Source: Peribacillus sp. ACCC06369 (lineage in GTDB: Bacteria > Bacillota > Bacilli > Bacillales > DSM-1321). Taken from it: a stretch of DNA of 64,000 nt. Position numbers and translations under genes: made by a program. The stretch spans positions 4,898,001 to 4,962,000 of the forward strand of contig NZ_JAUCEN010000002.1 of the NCBI RefSeq assembly GCF_030348945.1. The letters run 5' to 3'. The notes beneath the pieces are model-generated. The model had not been told where the DNA came from. It ran no database searches and saw only the letters and a list, made by a program, of their open reading frames with translations. Below, in pieces: positions 8,108-17,057 of the stretch (positions are counted from its first letter, which is position 1; every line of letters starts with the position of its first letter).

Positions 8108-8251
8108 ATGAAAAAGGATCAAAAAGACTTTGAATCTGAAAACATGAGCGATTTAGTCGAACTCATAAACAGTAAAAATAACAGCCGCAGAATATTGGAT
8201 GTAATTCGGCGTAACAAAAAGGATAAAAGTAAAAACAAAGATACAAAATGA
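8108..8251 (+). CDS. Small highly charged hypothetical protein
   Basis: A 47-residue frame (MKKDQKDFESENMSDLVELI, then a Lys/Arg/Asn-rich tail) with GGAGGG about 7 nt upstream of the ATG and a textbook terminator starting at the stop codon. The layout, a divergent neighbour upstream and a private terminator, makes it very likely a real gene. The basic C-terminus could bind nucleic acid, but no family is recognised. Confidence 0.6.
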   Translation: MKKDQKDFESENMSDLVELINSKNNSRRILDVIRRNKKDKSKNKDTK

Positions 8252-8281
8252 AAAACCCAGTCCAATGTGGTCTGGGTTTTT
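8252..8281 (+). terminator. Terminator of the 47-residue gene
   Basis: AAAACCCAG pairs with CTGGGTTTT and runs into T5. It begins directly after the stop codon. Confidence 0.85.
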
Positions 8282-8295
8282 GAATGGATAAATAA

Positions 8296-8327
8296 AAGAG
8301 CTGAGTTTGTTATTTAAGCAAACTCAG
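8296..8327 (-). terminator. Terminator of the 109-residue membrane protein gene
   Basis: CTGAGTTTG pairs with CAAACTCAG; on the minus strand the stem is followed by CTCTTTTATTT. Confidence 0.7.
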
Positions 8328-8339
8328 TTCTTCCTGTCA

Positions 8340-8669
8340 CTATCTTTTTCTCCGAATCTCCTTCACATGGTTCCCTTCAGTGGTAATATAGACTGTTTCA
8401 TCAATTTTGTATGTTAAATAACGGTCACAATCAATTTCCAACGTTTTCCCATTGTCGAATTTCATTGCACAATTGGATCCCTCTTCGGTCTCCGTCACAT
8501 CAATGACTTCGTTCGTCTTAAAACCGACTGCCTTGCCATCGGAGAAATGAGGATAGTATTTTTCAACAATCTCCACCTTTTCCAATCTGCCAGGACTTGT
8601 TAAGTATACAACGAATAAAATAATTAATACGGCTATTAACCCAATGAGAATTACTACTTTTCGTTTCAC
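8340..8669 (-). CDS. Hypothetical single-pass membrane/secreted protein
   Basis: A 109-residue protein with an N-terminal basic start and one transmembrane segment (about residues 4-24, VVILIGLIAVLIILFVVYL), then an extracytoplasmic beta-rich domain with two cysteines (in GSNCAMKF and EIDCDRYL) that could form a disulphide. I do not recognise the family. It may be an uncleaved anchor or a secreted protein. It is flanked by its own terminator and stands alone. Confidence 0.65.
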   Translation of the reverse strand: MKRKVVILIGLIAVLIILFVVYLTSPGRLEKVEIVEKYYPHFSDGKAVGFKTNEVIDVTETEEGSNCAMKFDNGKTLEIDCDRYLTYKIDETVYITTEGNHVKEIRRKR

Positions 8670-8768
8670 TCTATCTATTACCCTCTTCTCTTATCAATCT
8701 ATTATTCAATATCCTTTTTCACTAGATTATATTCAGGATTCCGGAAAATCATGATAGAAAAGATCATT

Positions 8769-9962
8769 TTATTTAACGATTTTCACTTTTTCAACCATCA
8801 TGGCACAAGCAGCAGCCAGGAGGATTAAAATGGATACTGCCGAGATGACCCCTACCCAACCGAACTTCATCAGGAATAAACCGCCTGATGCCCCCACTAC
8901 ACTTGATCCGGCATAGTAAAACAGGAGATATAATGCGGATGCTTGTGCTTTTTCACTTTTATCGGCTAAACTTCCAACCCAACTGCTCGCAATTGAATGA
9001 GCTCCAAAAAAGCCAAATGTTAACAGGGCAAGCCCCATTATTTTCAGCAATAGTGGATCCAATAGGGTTAAAAGGGCCCCCATCAGCATGATTGCGATTC
9101 CGATAAGAAGTACAAGCCTCCGACTATATTGATCGGCAAGCTTCCCCATCCATGTAGAACTAAATGTCCCCACAAGATAGATGATGAAAATGAAGCCAAT
9201 CAATGTTTGTGATAAATGATATGGCGGTCCCATTAAAGGTATACCCACAAAGTTATAAACGGTAACAAACGAGCCCATTAATAGGAAGGCCATACCGAAT
9301 AAGAGTACTAGTCTGCCATTCCTTAAGTTATTAATGAGGGAGGTTTTTATTCTCGACAATGAGACTCGTACGCGGACTGCATGCTGCGAAGGCGGGAGCA
9401 TCCACCAAAAAGCCAGACTGATGATCAAACTTAAAGCTCCAAGGCTGCCAATCGCTATGTTCCATGAGAAATGATCGGTCAGCACCCCGACAATCAACCT
9501 GCCAGCCAATCCGCCGATACTCGAACCGCTCACATAGATACCCATCACATAGCCCAGGCTTTTCGGATGAAATTCTTCATTGATATAAGCCATCGCAATT
9601 GCCGGGAAGCCTGCAAGCACGGCTCCTTGAATCGCCCGTATCGCGATAAGGATGTATAGGTCATCCTGGATGAAGCTGACACATATGGATAACAATGCAG
9701 ACAAAGTGAGCGCCGTCCCCATTATTTTTTTCCTATCGATATTTTCTGAAAAAAAGGAAACTAGCAATAAACAAATGGCAAGCGTCCCCGTTGCGAAAGA
9801 TAATGTAAGACTTGCCATAGCAGGAGAGACTCCGAATTGCTTTGCGAATACCGGAATGACCGGTTGGGTACTATATAGATCGGCAAACGTTACAAAGCTA
9901 CCAAGAAATAAAGCCAAGATTGTTTTCCTGAATGATTTACCAGCAGGCTCGATATAATTCAC
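8769..9962 (-). CDS. MFS transporter, YnfM-like exporter
   Basis: A 397-residue major facilitator with about 12 hydrophobic helices. The first helix contains FADLYSTQPVIPVFAKQFGV and the loop after helix 2 carries ENIDRKKIMG, the MFS motif-A position. The first-helix pattern resembles YnfM and related drug-type exporters. The substrate is unknown. The GTG start at 9962 has only a distant AAGGG site, so the start is the weakest part of the call. It is monocistronic. Confidence 0.8.
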   Translation of the reverse strand: MNYIEPAGKSFRKTILALFLGSFVTFADLYSTQPVIPVFAKQFGVSPAMASLTLSFATGTLAICLLLVSFFSENIDRKKIMGTALTLSALLSICVSFIQDDLYILIAIRAIQGAVLAGFPAIAMAYINEEFHPKSLGYVMGIYVSGSSIGGLAGRLIVGVLTDHFSWNIAIGSLGALSLIISLAFWWMLPPSQHAVRVRVSLSRIKTSLINNLRNGRLVLLFGMAFLLMGSFVTVYNFVGIPLMGPPYHLSQTLIGFIFIIYLVGTFSSTWMGKLADQYSRRLVLLIGIAIMLMGALLTLLDPLLLKIMGLALLTFGFFGAHSIASSWVGSLADKSEKAQASALYLLFYYAGSSVVGASGGLFLMKFGWVGVISAVSILILLAAACAMMVEKVKIVK

Positions 9963-10072
9963 TTATGTTCAGACCCTTCACTTTTAAACTTTCCCCCTAT
10001 GTTAATACGAACTTCCTGAGTTGTCTATTTCGCCACTTATGGCCAAAGGGAAAGTTCAGTTCCAGCAATCCT

Positions 10073-10109
10073 AAAAAAAACCCTTCACTGCACTGAGTGA
10101 AGGGTTTTT
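10073..10109 (-). terminator. Terminator of the steT-like gene
   Basis: AAACCCTTCACT pairs with AGTGAAGGGTTT around a 6-nt loop, with T8 on the minus strand, immediately after the stop codon. Confidence 0.9.
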
Positions 10110-10111
10110 CA

Positions 10112-11434
10112 TTAATATGACCGTTTATCATTCCGCTCACTTTTTTTAAGCAGCCAGTACACAGGCATTCCTATAATGAGGATGATCACCGAGTACAGGG
10201 CATTTAAAGGTGTTTGGATTAATGTGCTTAAAACAATATATATTGCGCCAGCAATCGCTACAATGGGAATCAATGGGTAAAATGGAACTTTATAAGTTTT
10301 CGCTTCCGGATCTTTTCTGCGTAAGATGAAGACCGCAAAGAAGGCTAATCCATAAAAACAGAAGACAGAGAATACGGCCATATTGGTAAGTTTGTCAGGG
10401 TCTGCTGCAACCATCATGATGATTGCAATGAACACTTGTAATATCGTTGCATTTACAGGCGTTTTAAACTTGGGCGATATTTTCCCGATTTGTTTATGGC
10501 CAGGCATCATTTTATCAGTCGCCATCGCCAAGGTTATGCGCGGAAAGGTCAGGAGTTTTCCGTTCAAGCAACCGAAAATGGAAATCGCTATTCCGATTGA
10601 TATCAATTTCCCGCCCAATTCACCAAATAGAAGCGTTGCCGCAACATTCGCTGCATTCGTTCCATGAGCTATGACTCCCTCTGCTCCCAATACATGAAGC
10701 ATGGCAAGGTTCACAGCTAAGTATGAGACCATGACCACGACTAATCCCGTTATGATCGCTCGCGGCAACGTTTTCTGCGGGTTTTTCATTTCCCCTGCCA
10801 TGAAGCCGACATTCATCCAGCCATCATACGCCCAGAGCGTAGCCAAAATCGCACCGGCCATACTGATTTTCATTGAACCTTCACTATTGATATTGAATAC
10901 AGGCATATCACCTTGTGCGATACCGAACACGGCTATGAAAATGATGGGGATCAATTTAGCAACGGTCGATAAGGTTTGTATCATACCGCCGTATTTTGTC
11001 CCCAGCAGATTCATGCCTGCTATAAATACGATCGTCAGAATCCCTATTGCCAAAGTGTAATCTGAAGCGATATTAAATATTCCTGCGATTAATATTCCGA
11101 AGTATAAACTGAGGGCACCCATGACTGCAGGTCCATATACCAATGTTTGAACCCAGCCGCATAGGAATCCCCATGCTTTTCCGTACACTTCTTCCATATA
11201 AACATATAAGCCACCCGTTTTAGGTATCCGTGTACTCACTTCCGCAATCGTCAATCCGCTTGCCAGGGTAATCAGACCGCCTATCAGCCAAGCTAATAAG
11301 GCCATAGTTGAGTTACCACTTAACTCAAGCACGTCACCAGGTCTCATGAAAATACCAGAACCGATAACTGTACCAACTACAATAGATGTTCCAACCCAAA
11401 AGCCAATCGTTTTCTTCAATTGGTCATTTCCCAT
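10112..11434 (-). CDS. steT: APC-family amino-acid exchanger, SteT-like
   Basis: A 440-residue, 12-helix amino acid-polyamine-organocation permease. The substrate-binding helix-1 motif VVGTVIGSGIFMRPG is clear near residues 19-33, and the length and N-terminus match B. subtilis SteT (438 residues), a Ser/Thr exchanger of the LAT type. The ATG start has GGGGAGG 6 nt upstream; a longer frame lacks a site. Exchange specificity for serine and threonine is by family resemblance only. It is monocistronic, with a 376-nt gap upstream. Confidence 0.75.
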   Translation of the reverse strand: MGNDQLKKTIGFWVGTSIVVGTVIGSGIFMRPGDVLELSGNSTMALLAWLIGGLITLASGLTIAEVSTRIPKTGGLYVYMEEVYGKAWGFLCGWVQTLVYGPAVMGALSLYFGILIAGIFNIASDYTLAIGILTIVFIAGMNLLGTKYGGMIQTLSTVAKLIPIIFIAVFGIAQGDMPVFNINSEGSMKISMAGAILATLWAYDGWMNVGFMAGEMKNPQKTLPRAIITGLVVVMVSYLAVNLAMLHVLGAEGVIAHGTNAANVAATLLFGELGGKLISIGIAISIFGCLNGKLLTFPRITLAMATDKMMPGHKQIGKISPKFKTPVNATILQVFIAIIMMVAADPDKLTNMAVFSVFCFYGLAFFAVFILRRKDPEAKTYKVPFYPLIPIVAIAGAIYIVLSTLIQTPLNALYSVIILIIGMPVYWLLKKSERNDKRSY

Positions 11435-11751
11435 GATGTCCTCCCCAGGTGTACACATGTACTTATTTTATACTAAAATTATATCATATAAATTATACGA
11501 AAATAGTTTATGTAATCATTTGAATATTCCAATAAAAACTCAGACACATTGGTATTACTACGCTCAGGGCGCTTTATTACATTTATATTTTTTTTACTAA
11601 ATATGACTGAAACTACGCTAAAAGCCGAATATTTTTTTATTCACAAAAGATTATTCGTTATTTATCTCAATAATCACGAATTAAAAATCACAAAACACAA
11701 TTATCATTCGTTATATATTTTTGTGGGATTCCAGCATTTTTCTAGGAACGC
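11435..11751. other. Gap upstream of steT with two decayed repeat units
   Basis: An AT-rich gap. GGTATTACTACGC at 11551 and GGGCGCTTTATTAC at 11567 resemble units of the array near 6.3 kb. Frames on the plus strand here (for example 11549-11821) lack family features and run through the uppP terminator. Confidence 0.45.
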
Positions 11752-11782
11752 AAAAAAACCACCCCAAATCAACGGGGTGGTT
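11752..11782 (-). terminator. Terminator of uppP
   Basis: A 9-bp stem AACCACCCC/GGGGTGGTT, followed by T7 on the minus strand. Confidence 0.9.
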
Positions 11783-11810
11783 CCACTCCACTTTCAAGCT
11801 TCATTTCGCA

Positions 11811-12638
11811 TTACCAAATAATGAATAGAAGCACAATCGCCAAGACAATCCGGTAGATGGCAAAAGGAGTCAATTTAACTTTATTGATTAAAATCAAGAA
11901 AAAGCGGATACAGAATAACGCAAAGATAAATGCACTGATGAAACCTGCAATAAAGAATGGCAGAACTTCAGGCGTGAAATTATCCCAGTACTTCACGATT
12001 TTCAACAAACTGGCCCCAGCCATGATCGGCACTGCCATGATGAACGTGAAATCGGAAGCAGCCCGATAGCTCATCCCTAATAGCACACCGCCTGATATCG
12101 TTGAACCTGAACGGGAGAATCCCGGCCATAGAGATAAACATTGGATTAACCCTACACCGAAAGCTTGTTTATAAGTGATTTGGTCAACCGTTTCTGCAGT
12201 CAGCTTTGGACGGAATTTATCCGCAGCAATCATCAAAAATGCGCCCAAGAACAACCCGACGATAACCGTCTTCATGGTAAATAGATTTTCATCAATGTAA
12301 TCTTCGAATAATAGACCTAAGACGCCCGCCGGTAGCAATCCGACAAGGATCTGCAATAGATTAAGCCTTGGGCCCTTCACAGCGGATGTCCCTTTCAGCT
12401 TCCTTAAACCAAGCAAGTCCATGAATCGTCCCCAGAAGAGCACGACTACCGCGAGTATCGAACCAAGCTGGATGACCACCTTGAACGCATTGGCCACTTC
12501 ACTCCCGAAAAGCTCTTTCGAATTCAGCCATAAATCATCGACGATAATCATATGCCCTGTAGACGATACAGGAGCAAATTCAGTTAATCCTTCTACAAGA
12601 CCAAGAATAACTGCAACAAAAATTTCCCACATATTCAT
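11811..12638 (-). CDS. uppP: Undecaprenyl-diphosphatase UppP (BacA)
   Basis: A 275-residue polytopic membrane enzyme that dephosphorylates undecaprenyl pyrophosphate to recycle the lipid carrier for peptidoglycan and teichoic acids; it also gives bacitracin tolerance. Both family motifs are intact: EGLTEFAPVSSTGH (Glu16, Glu20, His29) and PGFSRSGST near residue 155. The ATG with GAGGTG 6 nt upstream is preferred over the GTG three codons earlier. It is monocistronic with its own terminator. Confidence 0.92.
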   Translation of the reverse strand: MNMWEIFVAVILGLVEGLTEFAPVSSTGHMIIVDDLWLNSKELFGSEVANAFKVVIQLGSILAVVVLFWGRFMDLLGLRKLKGTSAVKGPRLNLLQILVGLLPAGVLGLLFEDYIDENLFTMKTVIVGLFLGAFLMIAADKFRPKLTAETVDQITYKQAFGVGLIQCLSLWPGFSRSGSTISGGVLLGMSYRAASDFTFIMAVPIMAGASLLKIVKYWDNFTPEVLPFFIAGFISAFIFALFCIRFFLILINKVKLTPFAIYRIVLAIVLLFIIW

Positions 12639-12785
12639 TTTATTCACCTCATAATTCGAACACCTATTTATGGAAATATCATTTGTATTTTACTCGTTGT
12701 TTAAAATATTGTCTATTAAACATTGCTGAAACAATTTACGGGTACATGTATGATAGGGTTCAAGATTAAGTTTAAAGGGGAAGTG

Positions 12786-13535
12786 ATGATTTTGCAAAAC
12801 ATACTGATTTTCGCTCATAGGGGTTCCAAGGGGACGCATCCTGAAAATACCATGGCAGCATTTCAAAAGGCGGCAGAAATCGGTGCCGAGGGGATCGAGT
12901 TCGATGTCCACCTCAGTTCTGACGGGGAATTGGTCATCATCCATGACGAAACACTTGATCGAACGACCACCCTTAGTGGTTATGTAAAAGATCATTCGTC
13001 ACAACAGCTGAAAACGGCAGATGCCGGGAGCAAATTTTCCAAGGAATTCCTTGGGGAACGGATTCCTTTTTTAATGGAAGTTTTCGACTGGGCAAAGGGA
13101 AATGCTTTATTGATGAATATCGAAATAAAAACGGATAAGCTCGCTTACGAAGGGATTGAACAGAAGATCATTGATTTAATTCGGCAATATCGAATGGAAA
13201 ATCGGGTGATCCTCTCTTCCTTCAACCATCAATCCATTGAAAAAGTGAAGGTGCTTGCCCCGGAACTTGAACGTGCATTATTGTTCGAGGGGCTTCCTGA
13301 AAATTTCGAAGAAATCTTACGTGATAAAAAAGAATCTGGGTTTCATCCAGATAAAAACAGCCTGACCCCGGCAGTTAGTGAAAAAGCGAAAAAACTTGGA
13401 TACAAAGTCCGGCCATGGGTCGCCAATGATGAAGCTGACATCGTCAAGCTTGCAGAATTGGATGTCGATGTTATCATGACCGATTTCCCTGAAAAGGCAA
13501 TCAAGATTTTAAAGGCTTGGCAGGCAACTAGCTGA
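12786..13535 (+). CDS. Glycerophosphodiester phosphodiesterase
   Basis: A 249-residue GDPD of the cytoplasmic UgpQ type. It hydrolyses glycerophosphodiesters to sn-glycerol-3-phosphate and an alcohol. Catalytic motifs are visible: FAHRG (His11, Arg12), ENT (20-22), EFDVHLSSDG (Glu38, Asp40) and HDETLDRTT (His53). There is no signal peptide, so it acts inside the cell. The ATG at 12786 follows AAAGGGG; upstream in-frame codons have no ribosome-binding site. Confidence 0.9.
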   Translation: MILQNILIFAHRGSKGTHPENTMAAFQKAAEIGAEGIEFDVHLSSDGELVIIHDETLDRTTTLSGYVKDHSSQQLKTADAGSKFSKEFLGERIPFLMEVFDWAKGNALLMNIEIKTDKLAYEGIEQKIIDLIRQYRMENRVILSSFNHQSIEKVKVLAPELERALLFEGLPENFEEILRDKKESGFHPDKNSLTPAVSEKAKKLGYKVRPWVANDEADIVKLAELDVDVIMTDFPEKAIKILKAWQATS

Positions 13536-13542
13536 ACAATGC

Positions 13543-13573
13543 GAAAGAGAAGGAGCGATGCCCCTTCTCTTTC
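13543..13573. terminator. Hairpin between convergent GDPD and SASP genes
   Basis: An 11-bp stem GAAAGAGAAGG/CCTTCTCTTTC with a 9-nt loop but weak T-tracts. It probably insulates the two converging transcripts. Confidence 0.55.
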
Positions 13574-13594
13574 AATCCATATTTATTCAATTAA

Positions 13595-13804
13595 TTAACG
13601 AGAAAAGTTTGAACCGCCTAATTGTTGTTCAGCCATTTGAACCAAACGTTTTGTGATTTCCCCACCAACAGATCCGTTAGCGCGAGAAGTAGTGTCAGCA
13701 CCTAGGTTTACACCAAATTCACTAGCGATTTCATTCTTCATTTGTTGTAGAGCTTGTTCTGCACCAGATACTAAAAGTTGATTGCTGTTATTGTTGTTTG
13801 CCAT
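13595..13804 (-). CDS. Alpha/beta-type small acid-soluble spore protein
   Basis: A 69-residue spore core protein that coats DNA and protects it from UV and heat; after germination it is degraded as an amino-acid source. The germination protease site is present in [10 protein letters not shown] (cleavage expected between Glu25 and Ile26), as is the conserved C-terminal DNA-binding segment [25 protein letters not shown] precedes the ATG. This class is normally made in the forespore under sigma-G. This gene is the clearest evidence that the organism forms spores. Confidence 0.95.
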   Translation of the reverse strand: MANNNNSNQLLVSGAEQALQQMKNEIASEFGVNLGADTTSRANGSVGGEITKRLVQMAEQQLGGSNFSR

Positions 13805-13908
13805 GTGTTTTCACCTCCTACTAATATTAATTAGCATTTTAGGCTTAAATTATTATTGCCAATTTATTGTATTTTTTTCTTTACGGCCCTTCAATCCAAA
13901 GCTCTTTA

Positions 13909-13937
13909 TCATGATTTTCTTTTTATGTTCATAAACT
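13909..13937 (+). promoter_or_regulatory. Candidate sigma-E promoter for the YaaH/SleL-like gene
   Basis: TCATGAT (13909-13915) and CATAAACT (13930-13937) are separated by 14 nt, close to the sigma-E pattern (-35 like KMATATT, -10 like CATACAHT). The position suits transcription of the gene starting at 13974. Assignment by eye. Confidence 0.4.
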
Positions 13938-13973
13938 GTTAGGAAACTTTCAGTACAGTAGGAGGGAAAAGAA

Positions 13974-15257
13974 TTGCAAATACATGTGGTTAGGCCAGGC
14001 CAGACGTTATATGGCATCGCCCAGACGTACAGCGTAACCGTTGACAGGCTCGTGGAAACGAATAAGATTCCTAACCCAACTAACCTTGTTTCGGGGCAGG
14101 CCCTTGTCATTCCAATAGTCGGCAGCTATTATTTCGTTCAACCGGGTGATAGTCTTTATTCCATTTCCCAAAAGGTTGATGTCCCTTTTCAAGAGTTGGC
14201 AAAAATAAATGGCATTCCTGAAAATCAAGTCTTATCAGTTGGATATCGGCTCTATATTCCGGCACGGAAGAAAAAGACCGCCGAATTCAACGGTTATGTC
14301 GAGCCTAGGGGTACGACGGTCGCACCGGCCCTTGTAACGGCTGCAAGGGAAGCTGGGCCCTATTTAACCTATTTAGCCCCATTCAGCTTCCAGTCGCTTC
14401 GTGACGGCTCTTTAAAAGAGCCTTTGCTCGATGACTTCCCTGCCATCGCCAGAGAAAATAAAAATGTTTTAATGATGGTGATCACGAATCAGGAAAATGA
14501 CCAATTCAGCGATGAGCTCGGGCAAATCATCTTGACGAATACTTCCGTTCAGAATAAGTTCCTGAACAATATCGTTACAACGGCAAAGAAATATGGATTC
14601 CGGGATATTCACTTTGACTTTGAGTTTTTAAGGCCGGCCGATAAAGAGGCCTATAATCAATTTCTCCGAAAAGCCAGGGATCGATTCAAGAAAGAAGGCT
14701 GGTTCATTTCCACGGCACTTGCCCCTAAAACAAGTGCTGAGCAAAAAGGCCGTTGGTATGAGGCACATGACTATAAAGCACATGGTGAAATCGTCGACTT
14801 CGTTATCATCATGACTTATGAATGGGGATATAGCGGAGGACCTGCAATGGCCGTGTCCCCTATTGGACCGGTTCGGGATGTTCTCGAATATGCCGTCACC
14901 GATATTCCCTCCAATAAGATCCTGATGGGGCAGAATCTATATGGCTATGATTGGACCCTGCCTTTTGTACAGGGATCCACCGCCAAGGCCGTGAGTCCGC
15001 AGCAGGCCATCCAGATTGCGGCGGCCAATAATGTTTCCATCGAGTATGATGAAACCGCACAGGCCCCGCACTTCAACTATACTATTGAGGATAAACAGCA
15101 TGAGGTGTGGTTTGAGGATGCCAGATCCATTCAGGCAAAATTCGATTTAATCAAAGAGCTGAACCTAAGGGGGATGAGTTATTGGAAGCTCGGCTTGGCC
15201 TTCCCTCAAAACTGGCTGCTCATCAGTGATAATTTTAACGTACGGAGAAGGGTCTAA
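13974..15257 (+). CDS. Spore cortex-lytic/germination enzyme, YaaH/SleL family
   Basis: A 427-residue protein with two N-terminal LysM domains (about 2-47 and 52-96) that bind peptidoglycan, then a GH18-fold glucosaminidase domain (about 105-420). The catalytic signature reads DIHFDFEF with Glu217 as the expected acid. YaaH/SleL enzymes are made in the mother cell, sit in the coat-cortex region and cleave muramic-lactam cortex fragments during germination. The lack of a signal peptide fits that route. The TTG start has GGAGGG 6 nt upstream. A sigma-E-like promoter lies ahead and a terminator follows. YaaH versus SleL cannot be settled here. Confidence 0.88.
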   Translation: MQIHVVRPGQTLYGIAQTYSVTVDRLVETNKIPNPTNLVSGQALVIPIVGSYYFVQPGDSLYSISQKVDVPFQELAKINGIPENQVLSVGYRLYIPARKKKTAEFNGYVEPRGTTVAPALVTAAREAGPYLTYLAPFSFQSLRDGSLKEPLLDDFPAIARENKNVLMMVITNQENDQFSDELGQIILTNTSVQNKFLNNIVTTAKKYGFRDIHFDFEFLRPADKEAYNQFLRKARDRFKKEGWFISTALAPKTSAEQKGRWYEAHDYKAHGEIVDFVIIMTYEWGYSGGPAMAVSPIGPVRDVLEYAVTDIPSNKILMGQNLYGYDWTLPFVQGSTAKAVSPQQAIQIAAANNVSIEYDETAQAPHFNYTIEDKQHEVWFEDARSIQAKFDLIKELNLRGMSYWKLGLAFPQNWLLISDNFNVRRRV

Positions 15258-15360
15258 GAACAGATTGAGCCTATCGTTAAACTTTTGGAATACCAAAACG
15301 CAAACGGACATATAATCAAATATCGAGCATGAAGTCCAGTTCTGGATACGTGACTCAGCC

Positions 15361-15393
15361 AAAAAGCCTTCCGGCATTGTCCGGAAGGCTTTT
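15361..15393 (+). terminator. Terminator after the YaaH/SleL-like gene
   Basis: A 9-bp GC-rich stem (GCCTTCCGG/CCGGAAGGC) with flanking A5 and T4, 104 nt after the stop codon. Confidence 0.75.
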
Positions 15394-15521
15394 ATCATTT
15401 CAGCCGCAACTTTCCAGGTAATCTGCCGAAATTCATCATTCAAAGTTTGTCTCTCCGCTCCCTTATGAGCCAAGCCTTTTTTGACCATACTAAAAGGAAC
15501 AGTTAAGGGGGTGTGAGAAAC

Positions 15522-16514
15522 ATGATTCGAATCGGCCCATACATCAGCGCCGTGCCCAGAATTCCGCGTTTCATCAGATTGCTTTCTATCATCGCATTAT
15601 TTTTACTCTCATTCGGGGTCTTGATCCACATTGTGGAGCCGAAGAGATTCCCTACTTTACTTGATGGCATCTGGTGGGCAATCGTCACTATGTCAACGGT
15701 GGGTTACGGAGATTTCACTCCCGTTACAAATATTGGGAAAATCATTGGAATGGTCCTCATTTTGTCGGGAGCCGGCCTGATCACCTCTTATTTTGCGTAC
15801 ATTGCTAAAATGTCCATTTCCAATGAACAGCAGTTTCTTACAGGAAAGAAAGTATTCGGCGGCGGCGGTCATATCATCATTGTAGGCTGGAATGGCCGTT
15901 CCAAGAGAATCATCCAAAACATTCATGATCGTAAACATCATCAATCCATCGTCCTTATAGATGATACACTGCAAAAGCATCCGCTTCCAAGAACGAATAT
16001 CCACTTTGTCCAAGGAAAAGCTACATTGGATTCCGTTTTGCAGAAAGCTAATATAAAACAAGCCATACGCGTACTTATCACAGCTGACCTCAAGCAAGAC
16101 GAGCTGCAAACGGATATGTTCTCGATATTAACATTATTGGCCGTGAAGGGGCTGAATCCGCATGTGTATTGCCTTGTGGAGATATTAACGCATGAACAAA
16201 AGGAAAATGCTTTACGAGCAGGAGCGGACGGTATAGTGGAAACGAATAAATTCGCGAGTGAATATATGCAGGATTGCTTATCGAAAGGGATCATTGCGGA
16301 TGCAGAAGAGCAAAATGATTGGGATGGATTGAACATCAAACAGCTGCCCATCCGGAATGACTGGGTGGAAATGTCGTTCAAACAGCTGGGCGTCAAGCTA
16401 TTTGATCAGGACATTTTATTGATTGGCATCATTTCAGGGGGCAAGACTTTCATCAAGCCCCCTGCAGATGTAATCATACATCTTAATGACACTCTGCTCA
16501 TCATTGAAGATTAA
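15522..16514 (+). CDS. yugO: Potassium channel with RCK domain, YugO-like
   Basis: A 330-residue two-helix K+ channel. Helix 1 spans about 17-37, the selectivity filter TVGYGD is at 59-64, helix 2 spans about 72-95, and a cytoplasmic RCK/TrkA-N domain starts near 111 with the nucleotide-binding strand HIIIVGWNGRSKRII. A second C-terminal RCK lobe follows. In B. subtilis YugO carries the K+ efflux behind electrical signalling in biofilms. The ATG at 15522 fits GGGGG about 10 nt upstream; the GTG three codons earlier is too close to it. The gene ends tail-to-tail with yugN. Confidence 0.88.
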   Translation: MIRIGPYISAVPRIPRFIRLLSIIALFLLSFGVLIHIVEPKRFPTLLDGIWWAIVTMSTVGYGDFTPVTNIGKIIGMVLILSGAGLITSYFAYIAKMSISNEQQFLTGKKVFGGGGHIIIVGWNGRSKRIIQNIHDRKHHQSIVLIDDTLQKHPLPRTNIHFVQGKATLDSVLQKANIKQAIRVLITADLKQDELQTDMFSILTLLAVKGLNPHVYCLVEILTHEQKENALRAGADGIVETNKFASEYMQDCLSKGIIADAEEQNDWDGLNIKQLPIRNDWVEMSFKQLGVKLFDQDILLIGIISGGKTFIKPPADVIIHLNDTLLIIED

Positions 16515-16915
16515 TGTAATAAAAGCTTTTCCAAATCACGGACAAGCGTTTTTCCATATGAGATATAGTTTTCCGGAAATTCGGCATCCGGATTTTCCGG
16601 CTCAGCAAACTGGTTGAAGGAAGCGGAGAGGTTTCCGATATTTCCTTCACCGTCAATACCGTCCTCGTACTTATGAGATAACAAAAACGGCTGTAAAAAT
16701 TCGACCATTACCCCATCCTTATCGAGTGAACCATCAACAGCCTTGAAAGGGACTCGCAAGAACTGGTATCCATCACTGTCATCTATCTTATAATCAAAAG
16801 TCCCGTGGTCATAATCCCATCCTCCGCCTATCACATAGCCTTCGGGTTTTAACTTCGTCTCCAAATCGAACAAACCGAATGTTTTCCCTTCCAACTCAGA
16901 AGAAATTTTAATCAT
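16511..16915 (-). CDS. yugN: YugN-like family protein
   Basis: A 134-residue soluble protein matching the YugN family (start MIKISSELEGKTFGLFDLET). The function is unknown. Neighbourhood is the same as in B. subtilis (yugO next to yugN). Its stop codon overlaps that of yugO: the four bases TTAA at 16511-16514 serve both strands, so no terminator fits between them. Confidence 0.82.
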   Translation of the reverse strand: MIKISSELEGKTFGLFDLETKLKPEGYVIGGGWDYDHGTFDYKIDDSDGYQFLRVPFKAVDGSLDKDGVMVEFLQPFLLSHKYEDGIDGEGNIGNLSASFNQFAEPENPDAEFPENYISYGKTLVRDLEKLLLH

Positions 16916-17057
16916 TGTAAAAAACCTCTTTCGCTAATTTTCTATTAGCTTAACCAAAAGGCCTTTAAAAAAACCCCTGGAATGCCTCTATTGTTCCCTT
17001 GATCAGGCATAAAGGAAGATTGGCTTCCTCACTGATTTCCAAGCTTTCCTTACGCTT

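Noticed and set aside
11549..11821. 90-codon plus-strand reading frame
   Set aside because: It reads through the uppP terminator into the uppP 3' end and has no ribosome-binding site or recognisable domain.
13820..13870. Sigma-G promoter for the small acid-soluble protein gene
   Set aside because: Expected by biology, but I could not find a convincing pair of hexamers with the right spacing.
15165..15488. 107-codon minus-strand reading frame
   Set aside because: It overlaps the end of the YaaH/SleL gene, spans that gene's terminator, and shows no family features or good ribosome-binding site.
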